From: Vibrio sp. Hep-1b-8
GTDB lineage: Bacteria > Pseudomonadota > Gammaproteobacteria > Enterobacterales > Vibrionaceae
Direction: 5' to 3'
Assembly: GCF_006124995.1 (NCBI RefSeq)
Contig: NZ_QEWN01000007.1
Span: 1-61,751 of the forward strand
Length of the DNA stretch: 61,751 bases
Shown: positions 8,172 to 21,126 of the stretch, piece after piece
How the letters are laid out: every line of letters starts with the position of its first letter
How positions within the stretch are numbered: the stretch's first letter is position 1
The notes under the pieces: generated by a model
Seen by the model: the letters and a program-made list of their open reading frames with translations, nothing else
Told to the model about the DNA's origin: nothing
Database searches by the model: none
Program-made: the position numbers and the translations under genes

Positions 8172-10094
8172 TTAATTTTGACATGACTTATGTTTAAGAA
8201 AGTCCTGTACCACCGCTAGGTCACGTGTGCGGGGTATCGGAGGTAAACTGGCAAGGAAGACCCTACCGTAGTCTCGGGTTACTAAGCGATTATCACAAAT
8301 AATCAGAGCTCCCCTATCCTTCTTGTCGCGAATTAGGCGCCCAACACCCTGTTTGAGGGTGATTACTGCATCCGGTATTTGAACCTGAGCAAAGGGGTCT
8401 CCCCCTTTTAGCTGGCAATCTTCAATGCGAGCCTTCAATAGTGGGTCATCTGGTGCGGTAAAAGGCAATTTGTCGATAATAACACAGCTAAGCGCATCAC
8501 CTCTAACATCAATCCCCTCCCAAAATGCCCCCGTCGCCACCAGCAGCGCATTCCCCAGCTCCATAAATTCCGCGAGTGTTTTTTGTTTGCTGGTTTCACC
8601 TTGCATCAATACAGGTATCGTCAGGTGCTGGCGAAAACGCTCACACAGCTCTTTCATCATGCTATGCGATGTACAGAGAAAGAAACAGCGCCCTTGGTTT
8701 TGCTCGATAACAGGGCTTAGCATCGTGACTAACTTGTCGGCCATTCCCGGACTATTCGGTTCTGGCAGATAACGGGGAACACACAACCTCGCCTGACTTT
8801 GATAGTCAAACGGACTTGGTAAAGACATTTGAACTTGGGGTTTCAATCCTAGCCGAGCGGTAAAGTGTCCAAAATCGTTGTTCACCGCCAAGGTCGCTGA
8901 AGTAAATATCCATGCCCCCTGCTTGAGCTCAATCTGTTCATGGAACTTGTCGGCTACGGTTAATGGGGTGATATGCAGACTGAAATGTCGTGGACTCGTC
9001 TCATACCAATAAGAGTAACCCGTAATCGAGACATCACAAACCCTCACCAATCTTGCTTTGATGGTATTGGCGCGTTCAAACGCACTATCCAATAACTGAC
9101 TGCGCCCCAAAGCAAGCTTGAGTACTTCGATAACAAAATCCAATGTCTCTTCAAGTCGGCGCAACTCTCGGCCAATCGAAGGGGAATTAATGGCTTCGCG
9201 CCAATTACCACGAAACCCTGGCTCACCAAGGACTATGCGCAAATCCATCACTGTCTGATAGAGCTTCTCACCCGCTTTCTGTAGCTGGCGCATATCGCGC
9301 GCTTCAGTTCGATAGGCGATTTCAATGTCTTTGCATAACTCATGAACTTGTCGGCTGGATAGAGATTGGCCAAAGTATTGGCTGGCAATGTCCGGTAGCT
9401 GATGAGCCTCATCGAAAATAAAAACGTCAGCTTCCGGAATCAATTCCCCAAAGCCAGTTTCTTTGATCGCAAGATCAGCTAAAAACAGGTGATGGTTGAC
9501 GACCACTATGTCTGCATCCATCGCCTTTTTACGTGCTTTAAGCACAAAGCATTCCTGATAGCTCGGGCACTCTTTACCAAGGCAGTTGTCGTTAGTAGAA
9601 GTGATGGTCGGTATCACAGGGCTGTCTTCTGCTATAGCATCGCAATCCCCCAAATCTCCGGTTTTCGTTTCGGATGACCAGCTACGCACTTTAACTAACT
9701 GACTGAGTAGCGTCGGATCTGCAGTCTGATTGTGGCTTTCCACCATCTGTCGGCTAAGGCGATCTAAACAAAGATAGTTCGCGCGTCCCTTAAGTAAGGC
9801 TACTTGACCATAAAATCCGAGCGCATTAGTCATCAAAGGCAGATCACGGTGGAACAACTGCTCTTGGAGGTTTTTAGACCCTGTACTGATGATGGTTTTT
9901 TTACCTCTAAGAAGTGCAGGAACCAAGTAAGCAAAAGTTTTACCTGTACCCGTGCCCGCTTCGACCACAACCTGACCTTGCGACTTGATTGCATTGGCAA
10001 CGACTTCAGCCATGTCGAGTTGTGCTTGGCGCGGTTGAAAACCGGGAATGGCTTTTCCTAATGCGCCTTCAGAAGAGAAGGTTTTTGAAATCAT
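8172..10094 (-). CDS. yoaA: DinG/XPD-family ATP-dependent DNA helicase YoaA
   Basis: An iron-sulfur superfamily 2 helicase implicated in replication-fork repair together with HolC. Walker A is EAGTGTGKT (residues 45-53) and Walker B is the DEAH box in [10 protein letters not shown]. Four cysteines for a 4Fe-4S cluster lie in YLCL, then DNC, KEC and QEC within about 60 residues. Motif VI is [17 protein letters not shown]. Its length of 640 is typical of YoaA and shorter than DinG. The start [19 protein letters not shown] matches the family. It heads the run that continues with tsaB. Confidence 0.93.
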   Translation of the reverse strand: MISKTFSSEGALGKAIPGFQPRQAQLDMAEVVANAIKSQGQVVVEAGTGTGKTFAYLVPALLRGKKTIISTGSKNLQEQLFHRDLPLMTNALGFYGQVALLKGRANYLCLDRLSRQMVESHNQTADPTLLSQLVKVRSWSSETKTGDLGDCDAIAEDSPVIPTITSTNDNCLGKECPSYQECFVLKARKKAMDADIVVVNHHLFLADLAIKETGFGELIPEADVFIFDEAHQLPDIASQYFGQSLSSRQVHELCKDIEIAYRTEARDMRQLQKAGEKLYQTVMDLRIVLGEPGFRGNWREAINSPSIGRELRRLEETLDFVIEVLKLALGRSQLLDSAFERANTIKARLVRVCDVSITGYSYWYETSPRHFSLHITPLTVADKFHEQIELKQGAWIFTSATLAVNNDFGHFTARLGLKPQVQMSLPSPFDYQSQARLCVPRYLPEPNSPGMADKLVTMLSPVIEQNQGRCFFLCTSHSMMKELCERFRQHLTIPVLMQGETSKQKTLAEFMELGNALLVATGAFWEGIDVRGDALSCVIIDKLPFTAPDDPLLKARIEDCQLKGGDPFAQVQIPDAVITLKQGVGRLIRDKKDRGALIICDNRLVTRDYGRVFLASLPPIPRTRDLAVVQDFLKHKSCQN

Positions 10095-10148
10095 TAAATG
10101 CAGAGCGTTAATCTTAAGGGGAGGTAATTATGGCAGTTTTAAGGCCAA

Positions 10149-10170
10149 GGCGCGAACAGGATTTCGCGCC
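10149..10170 (-). terminator. GC-rich hairpin after the 67-residue gene
   Basis: Inverted repeat GGCGCGAA/TTCGCGCC with a 6-nt loop lies 17 bases after the small gene that ends at 10187. The following minus-strand sequence (TTGGCCTTAAAA) is only moderately T-rich, so it may be a weak terminator. Confidence 0.4.
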
Positions 10171-10186
10171 CTAGGCAATTTATAGA

Positions 10187-10390
10187 TTAACGTTTATTGA
10201 GGTAGCGAGTTAACCAAGCAGGGCCAGTGAAACCTTCTTGCTGGCAATCGGACAATGCTTTTGCAGCTTCCGCTGGGGAGGCACGGTTTTCCCACATTTC
10301 GTCGAGTAATTCTTCGTCTACTTCCTTTCCACCTGTGAGGGCGCTCACTCTTTCTGAGTACAATTTTCGGGCTAATAACTCTCTATCCAT
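10187..10390 (-). CDS. small conserved hypothetical protein
   Basis: A 67-residue, mostly helical acidic/basic protein ending in TGPAWLTRYLNKR. No family is recognised and no membrane segment is seen. A GTG three codons further upstream is possible, but it overlaps the Shine-Dalgarno AGGTGG that sits 6 bases before the ATG at 10390, so the ATG is preferred. It stands alone between yoaA and the divergent purU. Confidence 0.65.
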   Translation of the reverse strand: MDRELLARKLYSERVSALTGGKEVDEELLDEMWENRASPAEAAKALSDCQQEGFTGPAWLTRYLNKR

Positions 10391-10511
10391 AACTACCACC
10401 TAAAAACGCGATAAGAGAAAAAATACCAACATCTAAATTGAGCAAACGGTTAACTCAGATTAATTGTTGAAACCATTTCGATATTAGTTTAATTGTAGCT
10501 TCAATAATGCG

Positions 10512-10523
10512 GGTGAGCTCACC
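10512..10523. promoter_or_regulatory. 12-bp perfect palindrome upstream of purU
   Basis: GGTGAGCTCACC lies 62 bases before purU and about 120 bases from the divergent small gene. It does not fit the PurR box I know, so a regulator cannot be named. Confidence 0.25.
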
Positions 10524-10584
10524 GTTCGCAATACCGTAAAAAATTCATTATTCAAAAAAAATAATTCACGGAAGTTTTAACTAA

Positions 10585-11418
10585 ATGGAAAAGAAAACAC
10601 TACTGACACATTGTACAGATGCCCCTGGTCTTATTTCGAAGATCACCAATATCTGTTACAAACACCAACTCAATATCATTCACAACAACGAGTTTGTCGA
10701 CAACACCAGCGGCCACTTTTTTATGCGTACCGAGCTGGAAGGTTACTTCAATGACCAGACATTTCTCGCTGACCTCGACCAAGCGTTGCCGCAAGGCGCT
10801 AAGCGCAAGCTCATCGGCTCAAATCGTAAGCGTGTCGTTATCCTTGTCACCAAAGAAGCGCACTGTCTTGGTGATATTCTCATGAAAAACTACGATGGCA
10901 GCCTAGATGTTGAGATTGCTGCTGTCGTTGGTAACTATGACACGTTACAAAGTTTAACTGAGAAGTTTGGCATTCCTTACCATCACGTATCGCATGAAGG
11001 GCTAAATCGTCAAGAGCACGAGCAAAAGCTACTCACAGTGATCGACCAATACCAAGCAGATTACTTAGTGTTGGCGAAATACATGCGCGTGTTAACGCCA
11101 TCATTTGTTGAGAAGTACCACCATAAGATCATCAATATCCACCACAGTTTCCTTCCTGCCTTTATCGGTGCGAAGCCATACCAGCAAGCGTATGAACGTG
11201 GCGTTAAGATCATTGGTGCTACGGCGCACTTTGTGACGAATGATCTGGATGAAGGCCCTATCATCAAACAAGACGTGATACCTGTAGACCACAATTTCAG
11301 TGCTCAAGACATGGCGCAAGCAGGCCGCGATGTAGAGAAAAATGTCCTAAGTAAAGCACTCAATAAAGTGTTAAACGATCACGTATTTGTCTACGGCAAC
11401 AAAACCGTCATTTTGTAA
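10585..11418 (+). CDS. purU: formyltetrahydrofolate deformylase
   Basis: Hydrolyses 10-formyl-tetrahydrofolate to formate and tetrahydrofolate, balancing the one-carbon pool and supplying formate for PurT. It has an N-terminal ACT domain (residues ~5-80, LTHCTDAPGLISKITNICY) and a C-terminal formyltransferase-like domain carrying the catalytic-site motifs INIHHSFLPAFIGAKPY, GATAHFV and LDEGPII. Its 277 residues match the family. It is transcribed alone and ends in a shared hairpin facing fadH. Confidence 0.95.
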   Translation: MEKKTLLTHCTDAPGLISKITNICYKHQLNIIHNNEFVDNTSGHFFMRTELEGYFNDQTFLADLDQALPQGAKRKLIGSNRKRVVILVTKEAHCLGDILMKNYDGSLDVEIAAVVGNYDTLQSLTEKFGIPYHHVSHEGLNRQEHEQKLLTVIDQYQADYLVLAKYMRVLTPSFVEKYHHKIINIHHSFLPAFIGAKPYQQAYERGVKIIGATAHFVTNDLDEGPIIKQDVIPVDHNFSAQDMAQAGRDVEKNVLSKALNKVLNDHVFVYGNKTVIL

Positions 11419-11433
11419 TTCAAGCGATAACAA

Positions 11434-11459
11434 ATAAGGCCTCCAACTGGAGGCCTTAT
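11434..11459. terminator. bidirectional terminator between purU and fadH
   Basis: A perfect 12-bp stem, ATAAGGCCTCCA/TGGAGGCCTTAT, with a 2-nt loop lies 15 bases after purU and 16 bases before the fadH stop. It is flanked by T-rich sequence on both strands. Confidence 0.85.
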
Positions 11460-11475
11460 CTATTCATTCTCTGAC

Positions 11476-13497
<2,022 letters not shown>

Positions 13498-13509
13498 CTA
13501 TTTTTATTG

Positions 13510-13520
13510 TGGTCTGACCA
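13510..13520. promoter_or_regulatory. FadR operator upstream of fadH
   Basis: TGGTCTGACCA matches the invariant core of the FadR consensus (TGGTCNGACCA) at all defined positions; the outer three bases on each side match less well. It lies 19 bases before the fadH start, in the shared fadH-sppA intergenic region, where a repressor would block fadH transcription. Confidence 0.75.
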
Positions 13521-13597
13521 GAATACGAAGTCATTAAATAAAAATCAAACACCCGTTTACATTTTTGTAACACCGATCAATCTTACGGTTGTTTGGG

Positions 13598-13603
13598 TAT
13601 ACT
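13598..13603 (+). promoter_or_regulatory. probable -10 element of the sppA promoter
   Basis: TATACT lies about 90 bases before sppA. No good -35 match is seen at 17 bases, so the assignment is tentative. Confidence 0.35.
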
Positions 13604-13689
13604 AGTTTAAGTAGGATATAACTATATCTTGAATTCTAAGGTCTTACATTGGATAAGCCCTAACCTGCGAGATTCGCAGCGGAGAAAAA

Positions 13690-15540
13690 ATGAAGAGTAT
13701 TTTTAAGTTTGTTGGCATGTTTTTCAAAGGGATCTGGAAACTGATCACTTTTATTCGTCTTGCCCTCGTCAACCTGATTTTTCTGGCCAGTATCGGTATT
13801 ATTTATTTCATCTATACCAATGCCGAATCGCCTGTGCCGACGGTTTCTAAAGAGTCCGCGCTGATCGTCAATATTTCTGGTCCAATTGTTGAACAGGCAA
13901 CTTATGTCAATCCAATGGATTCGTTGACAGGTTCTTTGTTTGGCCAGAGCTTACCGAAAGAAAACGTCCTATTTGATATTGTTGAAACCATTCGACGTGC
14001 AAAAGATGACTCACAAATCAGTGGTATCGTTCTCGCGCTGCGCGATATGCCAGAAACCAATCTGACTAAACTGCGCTACATCGCTAAGGCATTGAATGAG
14101 TTTAAGGCCTCTGGAAAGCCAATCTACGCGGTAGGCGACATGTACAATCAGAGTCAATACTATCTCGCTAGCTATGCAGATAAGATCTACCTAGCACCTG
14201 ATGGTGCCGTGATGTTGAAAGGTTATAGCGCCTATTCACTTTACTACAAATCTCTTTTAGAAAAGCTCGACGTTAATACCCATGTATTCCGTGTTGGCAC
14301 CTATAAGTCTGCCATAGAACCCTTTGTACGTGACGATATGTCGAAAGAGGCAAAAGAGTCCGCCTCTCGCTGGTTAGGGCAACTTTGGGGGGCATATATT
14401 GATGATGTCGCGGCCAATCGTCAGCTTGATGCCAAAACACTCAATCCTGATATGAACGAGTTTCTCGCTCTGCTTAAAGCAAACAATGGTGATCTCGCTT
14501 CGTTATCGCTAAATGTCGGCCTAGTCGATCAACTGGCGACACGCCAGCAAGTAAGAAAAGAGCTTGTCGATGTTTTTGGTAGCAACGGAGAAGACAGCTA
14601 TAACTATGTCGACTTCTATGAGTACCAGTCGACAATAACACCTAAATTCAACCTAGCTTCTAATGATATCGCGATTGTGGTGGCAAGTGGTGCCATTATG
14701 GATGGTTCACAACCACGCGGCACTGTTGGGGGCGATACAGTTGCTGCCCTACTGCGCCAAGCACGCAATGATGACAAAGTGAAAGCCGTTGTACTGCGTG
14801 TTAACAGCCCTGGAGGCAGCGCATTTGCGTCAGAAGTCATTCGCAACGAAGTCGAAGCTCTAAAAGAAGCAGGCAAACCTGTCGTTGTATCGATGTCGAG
14901 CCTTGCCGCTTCAGGGGGTTATTGGATTTCAATGAGTGCAGATCGCATCATTGCACAACCGACAACCTTAACGGGTTCAATAGGCATCTTCAGTGTGCTA
15001 ACGACGTTTGAAAAAGGTCTTAACAAACTGGGTATCTATACCGATGGTATCGGTACTTCGCCTTTCTCTGATGTCGGTATCACTACCGGTCTTTCAGATG
15101 GCGCATCCCAAGCGTTCCAAATGGGGATCGAACATGGCTATAGCCGTTTTATCGGTCTGGTGAGTCAATCACGTAAAATGCCTATAGACAAAGTGGATGA
15201 GGTAGCTCAAGGTCGCGTTTGGACAGGTCAAGATGCATTGGAATTCGGTTTGATCGATAAAATTGGTGACTTTGATGACGCAGTCGCATTGGCAGCGGAA
15301 CTGGCTAAAGTTGAGCAATACAATCTCTATTGGGTTGAAGAGCCACTGTCTCCAGCTCAGCAGTTTATTCAAGATTTCATGAATCAGGTCAGTGTCCACT
15401 TAGGGATTGACACGACGACGATGCTGCCGCAAGCACTCCAACCCGTCGCTAAACAAGTGCTGCAAGATACGAATATGCTGCAAAGCTTCAATGATCCAAA
15501 AGGGCAATACGCTTTCTGCCTAAACTGTCAGGTTCAATAG
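13690..15540 (+). CDS. sppA: signal peptide peptidase SppA, long form (protease IV)
   Basis: An inner-membrane serine protease that degrades cleaved signal peptides. One N-terminal membrane anchor (about residues 20-40, IRLALVNLIFLASIGIIYFI) is followed by two tandem SppA domains. The catalytic lysine is in GTYKSAIEPF near residue 205 and the catalytic serine in SLAASGGYWISM near residue 410, the Ser/Lys dyad split across the two domains as in E. coli. Its 616 residues match the long proteobacterial form. It has its own promoter region, divergent from fadH, and a strong terminator. Confidence 0.95.
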   Translation: MKSIFKFVGMFFKGIWKLITFIRLALVNLIFLASIGIIYFIYTNAESPVPTVSKESALIVNISGPIVEQATYVNPMDSLTGSLFGQSLPKENVLFDIVETIRRAKDDSQISGIVLALRDMPETNLTKLRYIAKALNEFKASGKPIYAVGDMYNQSQYYLASYADKIYLAPDGAVMLKGYSAYSLYYKSLLEKLDVNTHVFRVGTYKSAIEPFVRDDMSKEAKESASRWLGQLWGAYIDDVAANRQLDAKTLNPDMNEFLALLKANNGDLASLSLNVGLVDQLATRQQVRKELVDVFGSNGEDSYNYVDFYEYQSTITPKFNLASNDIAIVVASGAIMDGSQPRGTVGGDTVAALLRQARNDDKVKAVVLRVNSPGGSAFASEVIRNEVEALKEAGKPVVVSMSSLAASGGYWISMSADRIIAQPTTLTGSIGIFSVLTTFEKGLNKLGIYTDGIGTSPFSDVGITTGLSDGASQAFQMGIEHGYSRFIGLVSQSRKMPIDKVDEVAQGRVWTGQDALEFGLIDKIGDFDDAVALAAELAKVEQYNLYWVEEPLSPAQQFIQDFMNQVSVHLGIDTTTMLPQALQPVAKQVLQDTNMLQSFNDPKGQYAFCLNCQVQ

Positions 15541-15583
15541 CTTCGCTTCACAGCATGGTGACTAAACCGACCAGATGATTTAG

Positions 15584-15613
15584 GGGGGATTCCTGTGCGG
15601 AATCCCCCTTTTT
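15584..15613 (+). terminator. Rho-independent terminator of sppA
   Basis: Stem GGGGGATTCC/GGAATCCCCC (15584-15593, 15599-15608) with a 5-nt loop and a T5 tail lies 43 bases after the sppA stop. Confidence 0.92.
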
Positions 15614-15677
15614 ATTGGCCTAGATTAAGATATAATTCCCCGCTCTGTTCCCCCTACAATTAACTGGTTTCAAAGCA

Positions 15678-16694
15678 ATGGCAAGAAAACATATTTATAT
15701 CGCATACACCGGCGGTACCATTGGTATGCAAAAATCCCATGATCACGGCTATGTTCCTATCGCTGGCTTCATGGAGAAACAACTCGCTAGCATGCCAGAG
15801 TTTCATCGACCAGAAATGCCTGAGTTTACTATCCACGAGTATGATCCTCTGATTGACTCGTCAGATATGACACCTGCAGATTGGCAACAAATCGCGGATG
15901 ATATCCGTGATAACTACGACAAGTACGATGGTTTCGTGATCCTGCATGGCACCGACACCATGGCATATACTGCATCTGCACTATCGTTCATGCTGGAAAA
16001 CTTGGGTAAACCTGTCATTGTCACTGGCTCTCAAATTCCATTGGCTGAACTGCGCTCTGACGGTCAAGCCAATCTGCTAAATGCCCTGCATATTGCTGCG
16101 AATTACCCGATTAACGAAGTGACGCTGTTCTTTAACAACAAGCTCATGCGTGGCAACCGCAGTACGAAATCTCACGCTGATGGCTTTAACGCCTTCACTT
16201 CACCAAACCTACCTCCACTGCTAGAAGCGGGTATCAATATTCAAATCAGCAGTGAGATTGAAGTCGGTAAGAAACCAGAAGGCGAGTTTAAAGTTCACGA
16301 CATTACACCACAGCCTATCGGCGTGATTACTATGTACCCAGGAATTTCTCACGAAGTCATTCGCAACACGTTGCTTCAGCCTGTCAATGCAATGATTTTG
16401 CTGACGTTCGGTGTCGGTAATGCTCCGCAAAATCCCGAGCTACTCAATCACCTCAAAGAGGCTTCACAGCGTGGCGTTCTCGTCGTCAACCTGACTCAAT
16501 GTCTCGCTGGTAAAGTCAATATGGGCGGTTACGCAACGGGTTGTGCCTTAGCAGAAGCTGGCGTGATCAGTGGCTATGATATGACACCAGAAGCAGCGCT
16601 GGCGAAACTGCATTACCTTTTAAGCCAAGGTCTAAGCTACGAACAAGTTAAGGTTAAGATGCAGCAAGTGCTTCGCGGTGAAATGAGTATCTAA
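15678..16694 (+). CDS. ansA: cytoplasmic L-asparaginase, type I
   Basis: Converts asparagine to aspartate and ammonia. There is no signal peptide, and the length of 338 fits the cytoplasmic type I enzyme. The first catalytic threonine is in AYTGGTIGMQ (residues 9-18), and the second conserved region, HGTDTMAYTAS, at about residues 94-104 carries the other Thr-Asp pair. The gene stands between the sppA terminator and its own terminator, so it is transcribed separately. Confidence 0.94.
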   Translation: MARKHIYIAYTGGTIGMQKSHDHGYVPIAGFMEKQLASMPEFHRPEMPEFTIHEYDPLIDSSDMTPADWQQIADDIRDNYDKYDGFVILHGTDTMAYTASALSFMLENLGKPVIVTGSQIPLAELRSDGQANLLNALHIAANYPINEVTLFFNNKLMRGNRSTKSHADGFNAFTSPNLPPLLEAGINIQISSEIEVGKKPEGEFKVHDITPQPIGVITMYPGISHEVIRNTLLQPVNAMILLTFGVGNAPQNPELLNHLKEASQRGVLVVNLTQCLAGKVNMGGYATGCALAEAGVISGYDMTPEAALAKLHYLLSQGLSYEQVKVKMQQVLRGEMSI

Positions 16695-16716
16695 ACTCAA
16701 TCGCTCATAGCCCTGC

Positions 16717-16743
16717 AAAGCCGACCTTATGTCGGCTTTTTTA
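16717..16743 (+). terminator. Rho-independent terminator of ansA
   Basis: Stem AAAGCCGAC/GTCGGCTTT with a 5-nt loop and a run of T residues lies 22 bases after ansA. Confidence 0.9.
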
Positions 16744-16756
16744 TTTCCCGCAGGTA

Positions 16757-16786
16757 CAAAAAAGGCGACTGTATCAGTCGCCTTTT
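16757..16786 (-). terminator. Rho-independent terminator of serS
   Basis: Stem AAAAGGCGACT/AGTCGCCTTTT with a 5-nt loop is followed by six T residues on the minus strand. It lies 20 bases after the serS stop. Confidence 0.9.
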
Positions 16787-16806
16787 GCTTTATATATCGC
16801 TCGCGA

Positions 16807-18171
<1,365 letters not shown>

Positions 18172-18211
18172 CTAAAAATATTAACCGAATAAATGTATCT
18201 AAAATGGACGC

Positions 18212-19558
18212 TTATTCATAGCGTTTTTGTGGGCTTTTTGCGTCTAAACTAGCCAAGTAATCTAACTTTTCGCCAATTTTAGTTTCTAAGCCGCGATTGG
18301 TTGGCTGGTAGTAAGTTTTTTCCGACATTTCTGGTGGCAAATATTGCTCACCAGCCGCATACGCTCCTGGCTCATCGTGGGCATAACGGTACTCGGCGCC
18401 ATAACCAAGATCTTTCATCAGGCTGGTGGGAGCATTACGAAGATGAGGCGGCACTTCATACTCAGGTAAGTTATGCGCATCGGCCAGAGCTTGCTTCCAA
18501 GCGGTATAGACGGCATTGCTCTTTGGCGCGCATGCTAAATAGACAATGGCCTGAGCAATCGCACGTTCGCCTTCGGCTGGCCCCACTCGTGTAAAACAGT
18601 CCCATGCTGATAGGGCTACCTGCATAGCACGCGGGTCGGCATTACCAATATCTTCTGACGCAATAGCCAACAGCCTGCGAGCAATGTACAAAGGGTCACA
18701 GCCAGCTGCAATCATCCGAGCAGACCAATAGAGTGCGGCATCGGGGTTGGAACCTCGAATTGATTTATGTACCGCTGAAATTAAGTCGTACCAGATGTCT
18801 CCTTTGTTGTCGAAACGAGAGACCTTCTCCCCGGCCACTTCCGCCAACAAAGCCAAAGTGATCTGTTTTTTACCTTGCGCGTCTTCTTGAGCCATATCAT
18901 ACAGCAGCTCAAGATAGTTTAGGGACATGCGGGCATCACCGTTGACAAGTTCAGATAAACGATCGAGCACGTTGTCGACAAATTCAGCCTCTACCCCACC
19001 TAAACCACGCTCTTCGTCATTAATGGCTTGTTCAAGCGCCAGACGGATATCTTCTTTGGCCAACGACGTCAGTTTGTAAACGCGGGCACGTGACAGCAAG
19101 GCGTTATTGAGTTCAAAAGAGGGATTTTCAGTTGTTGCGCCAATAAAGGTTACCGTGCCATCCTCGATATGAGGGAGAAACGCATCTTGCTGGGATTTGT
19201 TGAAGCGATGTACCTCATCAACAAACAAGATGGTGCGTCGACCTGCCAGTTTATACTCACGAGCTTTCTCAATGGCAGCACGGATCTCTTTTACACCCGA
19301 AGTGACGGCCGAGACACGCTCAACCTCTGCGTTAGCATAATTGGCAGCTACTTCAGCGAGAGTGGTTTTTCCTGTACCCGGCGGTCCCCAAAGAATCATC
19401 GAGTGGATATGCCCAGCTTCTAGAGAACGTCTTAGCGGCTTGCCTTGGCCAAGAATATGTTGCTGACCAATATACTGCTCGAGTGTTTGAGGGCGCATTC
19501 TGGCAGCAAGGGGGCGAAAGTCTTCATCCCCCGAAAAATCTAACGTGTAGTTACTCAC
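18212..19558 (-). CDS. rarA: replication-associated recombination protein RarA (MgsA)
   Basis: An AAA+ ATPase of the clamp-loader group that acts at stalled replication forks. Walker A is GPPGTGKT (58-65), Walker B VDEVHRFN and sensor 1 [18 protein letters not shown]. The C-terminal half is the MgsA/WRNIP1 oligomerisation domain ([30 protein letters not shown]). Its length of 448 is typical. It begins 2 bases after the lolA stop, so lolA-rarA(-serS) is an operon as in many gamma-proteobacteria; ftsK, which precedes lolA in enterics, is absent here. Confidence 0.96.
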   Translation of the reverse strand: MSNYTLDFSGDEDFRPLAARMRPQTLEQYIGQQHILGQGKPLRRSLEAGHIHSMILWGPPGTGKTTLAEVAANYANAEVERVSAVTSGVKEIRAAIEKAREYKLAGRRTILFVDEVHRFNKSQQDAFLPHIEDGTVTFIGATTENPSFELNNALLSRARVYKLTSLAKEDIRLALEQAINDEERGLGGVEAEFVDNVLDRLSELVNGDARMSLNYLELLYDMAQEDAQGKKQITLALLAEVAGEKVSRFDNKGDIWYDLISAVHKSIRGSNPDAALYWSARMIAAGCDPLYIARRLLAIASEDIGNADPRAMQVALSAWDCFTRVGPAEGERAIAQAIVYLACAPKSNAVYTAWKQALADAHNLPEYEVPPHLRNAPTSLMKDLGYGAEYRYAHDEPGAYAAGEQYLPPEMSEKTYYQPTNRGLETKIGEKLDYLASLDAKSPQKRYE

Positions 19559-19560
19559 AC

Positions 19561-20157
19561 TTAGTTCCTTTGGTCATCGACCTCTACACCCTGTGGAATA
19601 GCGAACGTAAAACGATCAGCACTTGGTTTGCCAAGGTGGACATTGTTGAACGTAAACGTACTTTGCTGGCCATCTTGCTCAACCACACTAAACCCTTCCA
19701 CCTTACCTTGAGGGTCGATTTTTAGCTTAAATTGACCTTGATTGCTGTCAGCTGCGGTTGGCGTTAAGGTGAAGGTATTCCCTTGTTGTTCAACCTTGTA
19801 GTTATCCCAGTCGCTCGCGCGATTGCGAGTCAGAAGAACAAAGGGGGTTTGCTCTGTTGCTTGCTCTTGCCAATAGATACTCACTTGTTCAATGAATGGG
19901 CTGTAATACCACAGGCTCTTACCATCAGACACCAAGACATTTTCGTCCGGAGCGGTTGTCGTCCAACGAAATAGACTCGGACGTGCGATCTCTACATTAC
20001 CCTGACCTTCCATCACAACGTCGCCTTCAGGGCTGATCAGCTGTTGAGAAAAATCAGCACTGAATCCATCGTTCATTTGTAGTCGTTGGCTAAGCTCATC
20101 TTTAGGCGCAGCCATCACGGAAAAGCTCATCATTAGTAATACAGCAAATTTTTTCAT
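19561..20157 (-). CDS. lolA: outer-membrane lipoprotein carrier protein LolA
   Basis: A periplasmic chaperone that receives lipoproteins from LolCDE and hands them to LolB. The signal peptide [18 protein letters not shown] is followed by a mature part of ~180 residues with the LolA pattern ([59 protein letters not shown]). Its length of 198 fits. It is the first gene of the lolA-rarA run. Confidence 0.95.
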   Translation of the reverse strand: MKKFAVLLMMSFSVMAAPKDELSQRLQMNDGFSADFSQQLISPEGDVVMEGQGNVEIARPSLFRWTTTAPDENVLVSDGKSLWYYSPFIEQVSIYWQEQATEQTPFVLLTRNRASDWDNYKVEQQGNTFTLTPTAADSNQGQFKLKIDPQGKVEGFSVVEQDGQQSTFTFNNVHLGKPSADRFTFAIPQGVEVDDQRN

Positions 20158-20254
20158 TCGATTGTTACCCTAATTGGTCGCGTACGTACCACTTATAACT
20201 TCTAATTCGTTCTAATATGACCGAACAAGGTTAACTTTGTTCGATCAGTTTTGT

Positions 20255-20869
20255 TTATTTTCCGCAGCACTGCTTGAATTTTTTACCGCTCCCACACGGA
20301 CATTCATCGTTACGACCAATGTTTTTGTATGGGTTAACGCTTTGAGCTTTGGCACCTGTCATTGCTGCATCAGCGGCTTGCGCTACTTCAGCAATCATCA
20401 GGTCTATTTGGTCAATAAAGTCACTCAGTAACGGTGGGGTTTCAATGCCCGACGCTTGCATTTGACTGCGAGTTTGCTCTTCATCAACCGCTAACATAAA
20501 CGTCGTTAACATCGCCTGAAGCATACGCAGTGTTCCATCTCCTACACTGGTCTCCATCCACTGCTCTTCGACCGTCGGCCACAAGGTCATAAAGCCTTCT
20601 GCGAAGTCAGCCAGTTGTTCGACTTGGCGTTCAGGTTCGAGTAAGTTCAATAGCGAGTATTCACCTCGCTGCAAATAAGCGTATTGCTGATGAATGTGCG
20701 CTTCGATACTCGGTCTCACCTCTAATACACGCTCAGTAAAAACCGACCCTAGCCAACTTTCTGGGGCTAAAGGTTTGGTTGCCATATTGGCCGCGAGCGT
20801 TAAGCCTTCAATAAAGAGTGGTGATTCGGCAGTAATTGAGTCTTCGAGTGTCAGAATTTGATACTTCAT
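20255..20869 (-). CDS. UPF0149/YecA-like protein with C-terminal SEC-C zinc motif
   Basis: A 204-residue protein. The N-terminal ~170 residues are helical and match the UPF0149 (YecA/YgfB) type; the C-terminus, NPYKNIGRNDECPCGSGKKF followed by KQCCGK, is a SEC-C zinc-binding motif like that at the end of SecA. YecA-type proteins have been linked to ribosome/SecA interaction in E. coli; any such role here is inference. It is divergent from a candidate small RNA and dusC. Confidence 0.8.
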   Translation of the reverse strand: MKYQILTLEDSITAESPLFIEGLTLAANMATKPLAPESWLGSVFTERVLEVRPSIEAHIHQQYAYLQRGEYSLLNLLEPERQVEQLADFAEGFMTLWPTVEEQWMETSVGDGTLRMLQAMLTTFMLAVDEEQTRSQMQASGIETPPLLSDFIDQIDLMIAEVAQAADAAMTGAKAQSVNPYKNIGRNDECPCGSGKKFKQCCGK

Positions 20870-20916
20870 TTTCTTGTTCTAGTGTTAATCGTTGTTTAGC
20901 GACATTATAACCCTAT

Positions 20917-21037
20917 GCAAGGTCTGCGGTCACTTCGAGACTTCCCTCCCTGATTCGATGACCATACCTTGCTGAAATTTTTGCTACTGTTCCCGTCACG
21001 GCTAGTCTCAACATTTGGTGGCTAGCCTTTTCTTTTT
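20917..21037 (+). ncRNA. candidate small RNA upstream of dusC
   Basis: A -10 element TATAAC (20906-20911) is followed at the expected distance by a long structured stretch. GCAAGGT (20917-20923) pairs with ACCTTGC (20966-20972), GGTCA (20928-20932) with TGACC (20959-20963) and TCGA (20935-20938) with TCGA (20955-20958). Together they close a 16-nt loop containing CTTCCCTCCC. The segment ends in GGCTAG/CTAGCC (21000-21005, 21022-21027) followed by TTTTCTTTTTT, a Rho-independent terminator. No open frame covers it on this strand. I do not recognise a named family. It could instead be a dusC leader with an attenuator, since dusC starts 90 bases later. The -35 match is weak. Confidence 0.55.
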
Positions 21038-21126
21038 TCTCATTGGCTTTGCACAATCTTAGTTGAGGGATGACTTTATCGGCTAATACCTCTAAAATCA
21101 CGCCTCTTAAATCTGAGGTGTAATTT

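Noticed and set aside
20913..21101. 62-codon open frame on the minus strand upstream of dusC
   Set aside because: It is antisense to the structured sRNA candidate, shows no family resemblance and is explained by the stem and terminator sequences.
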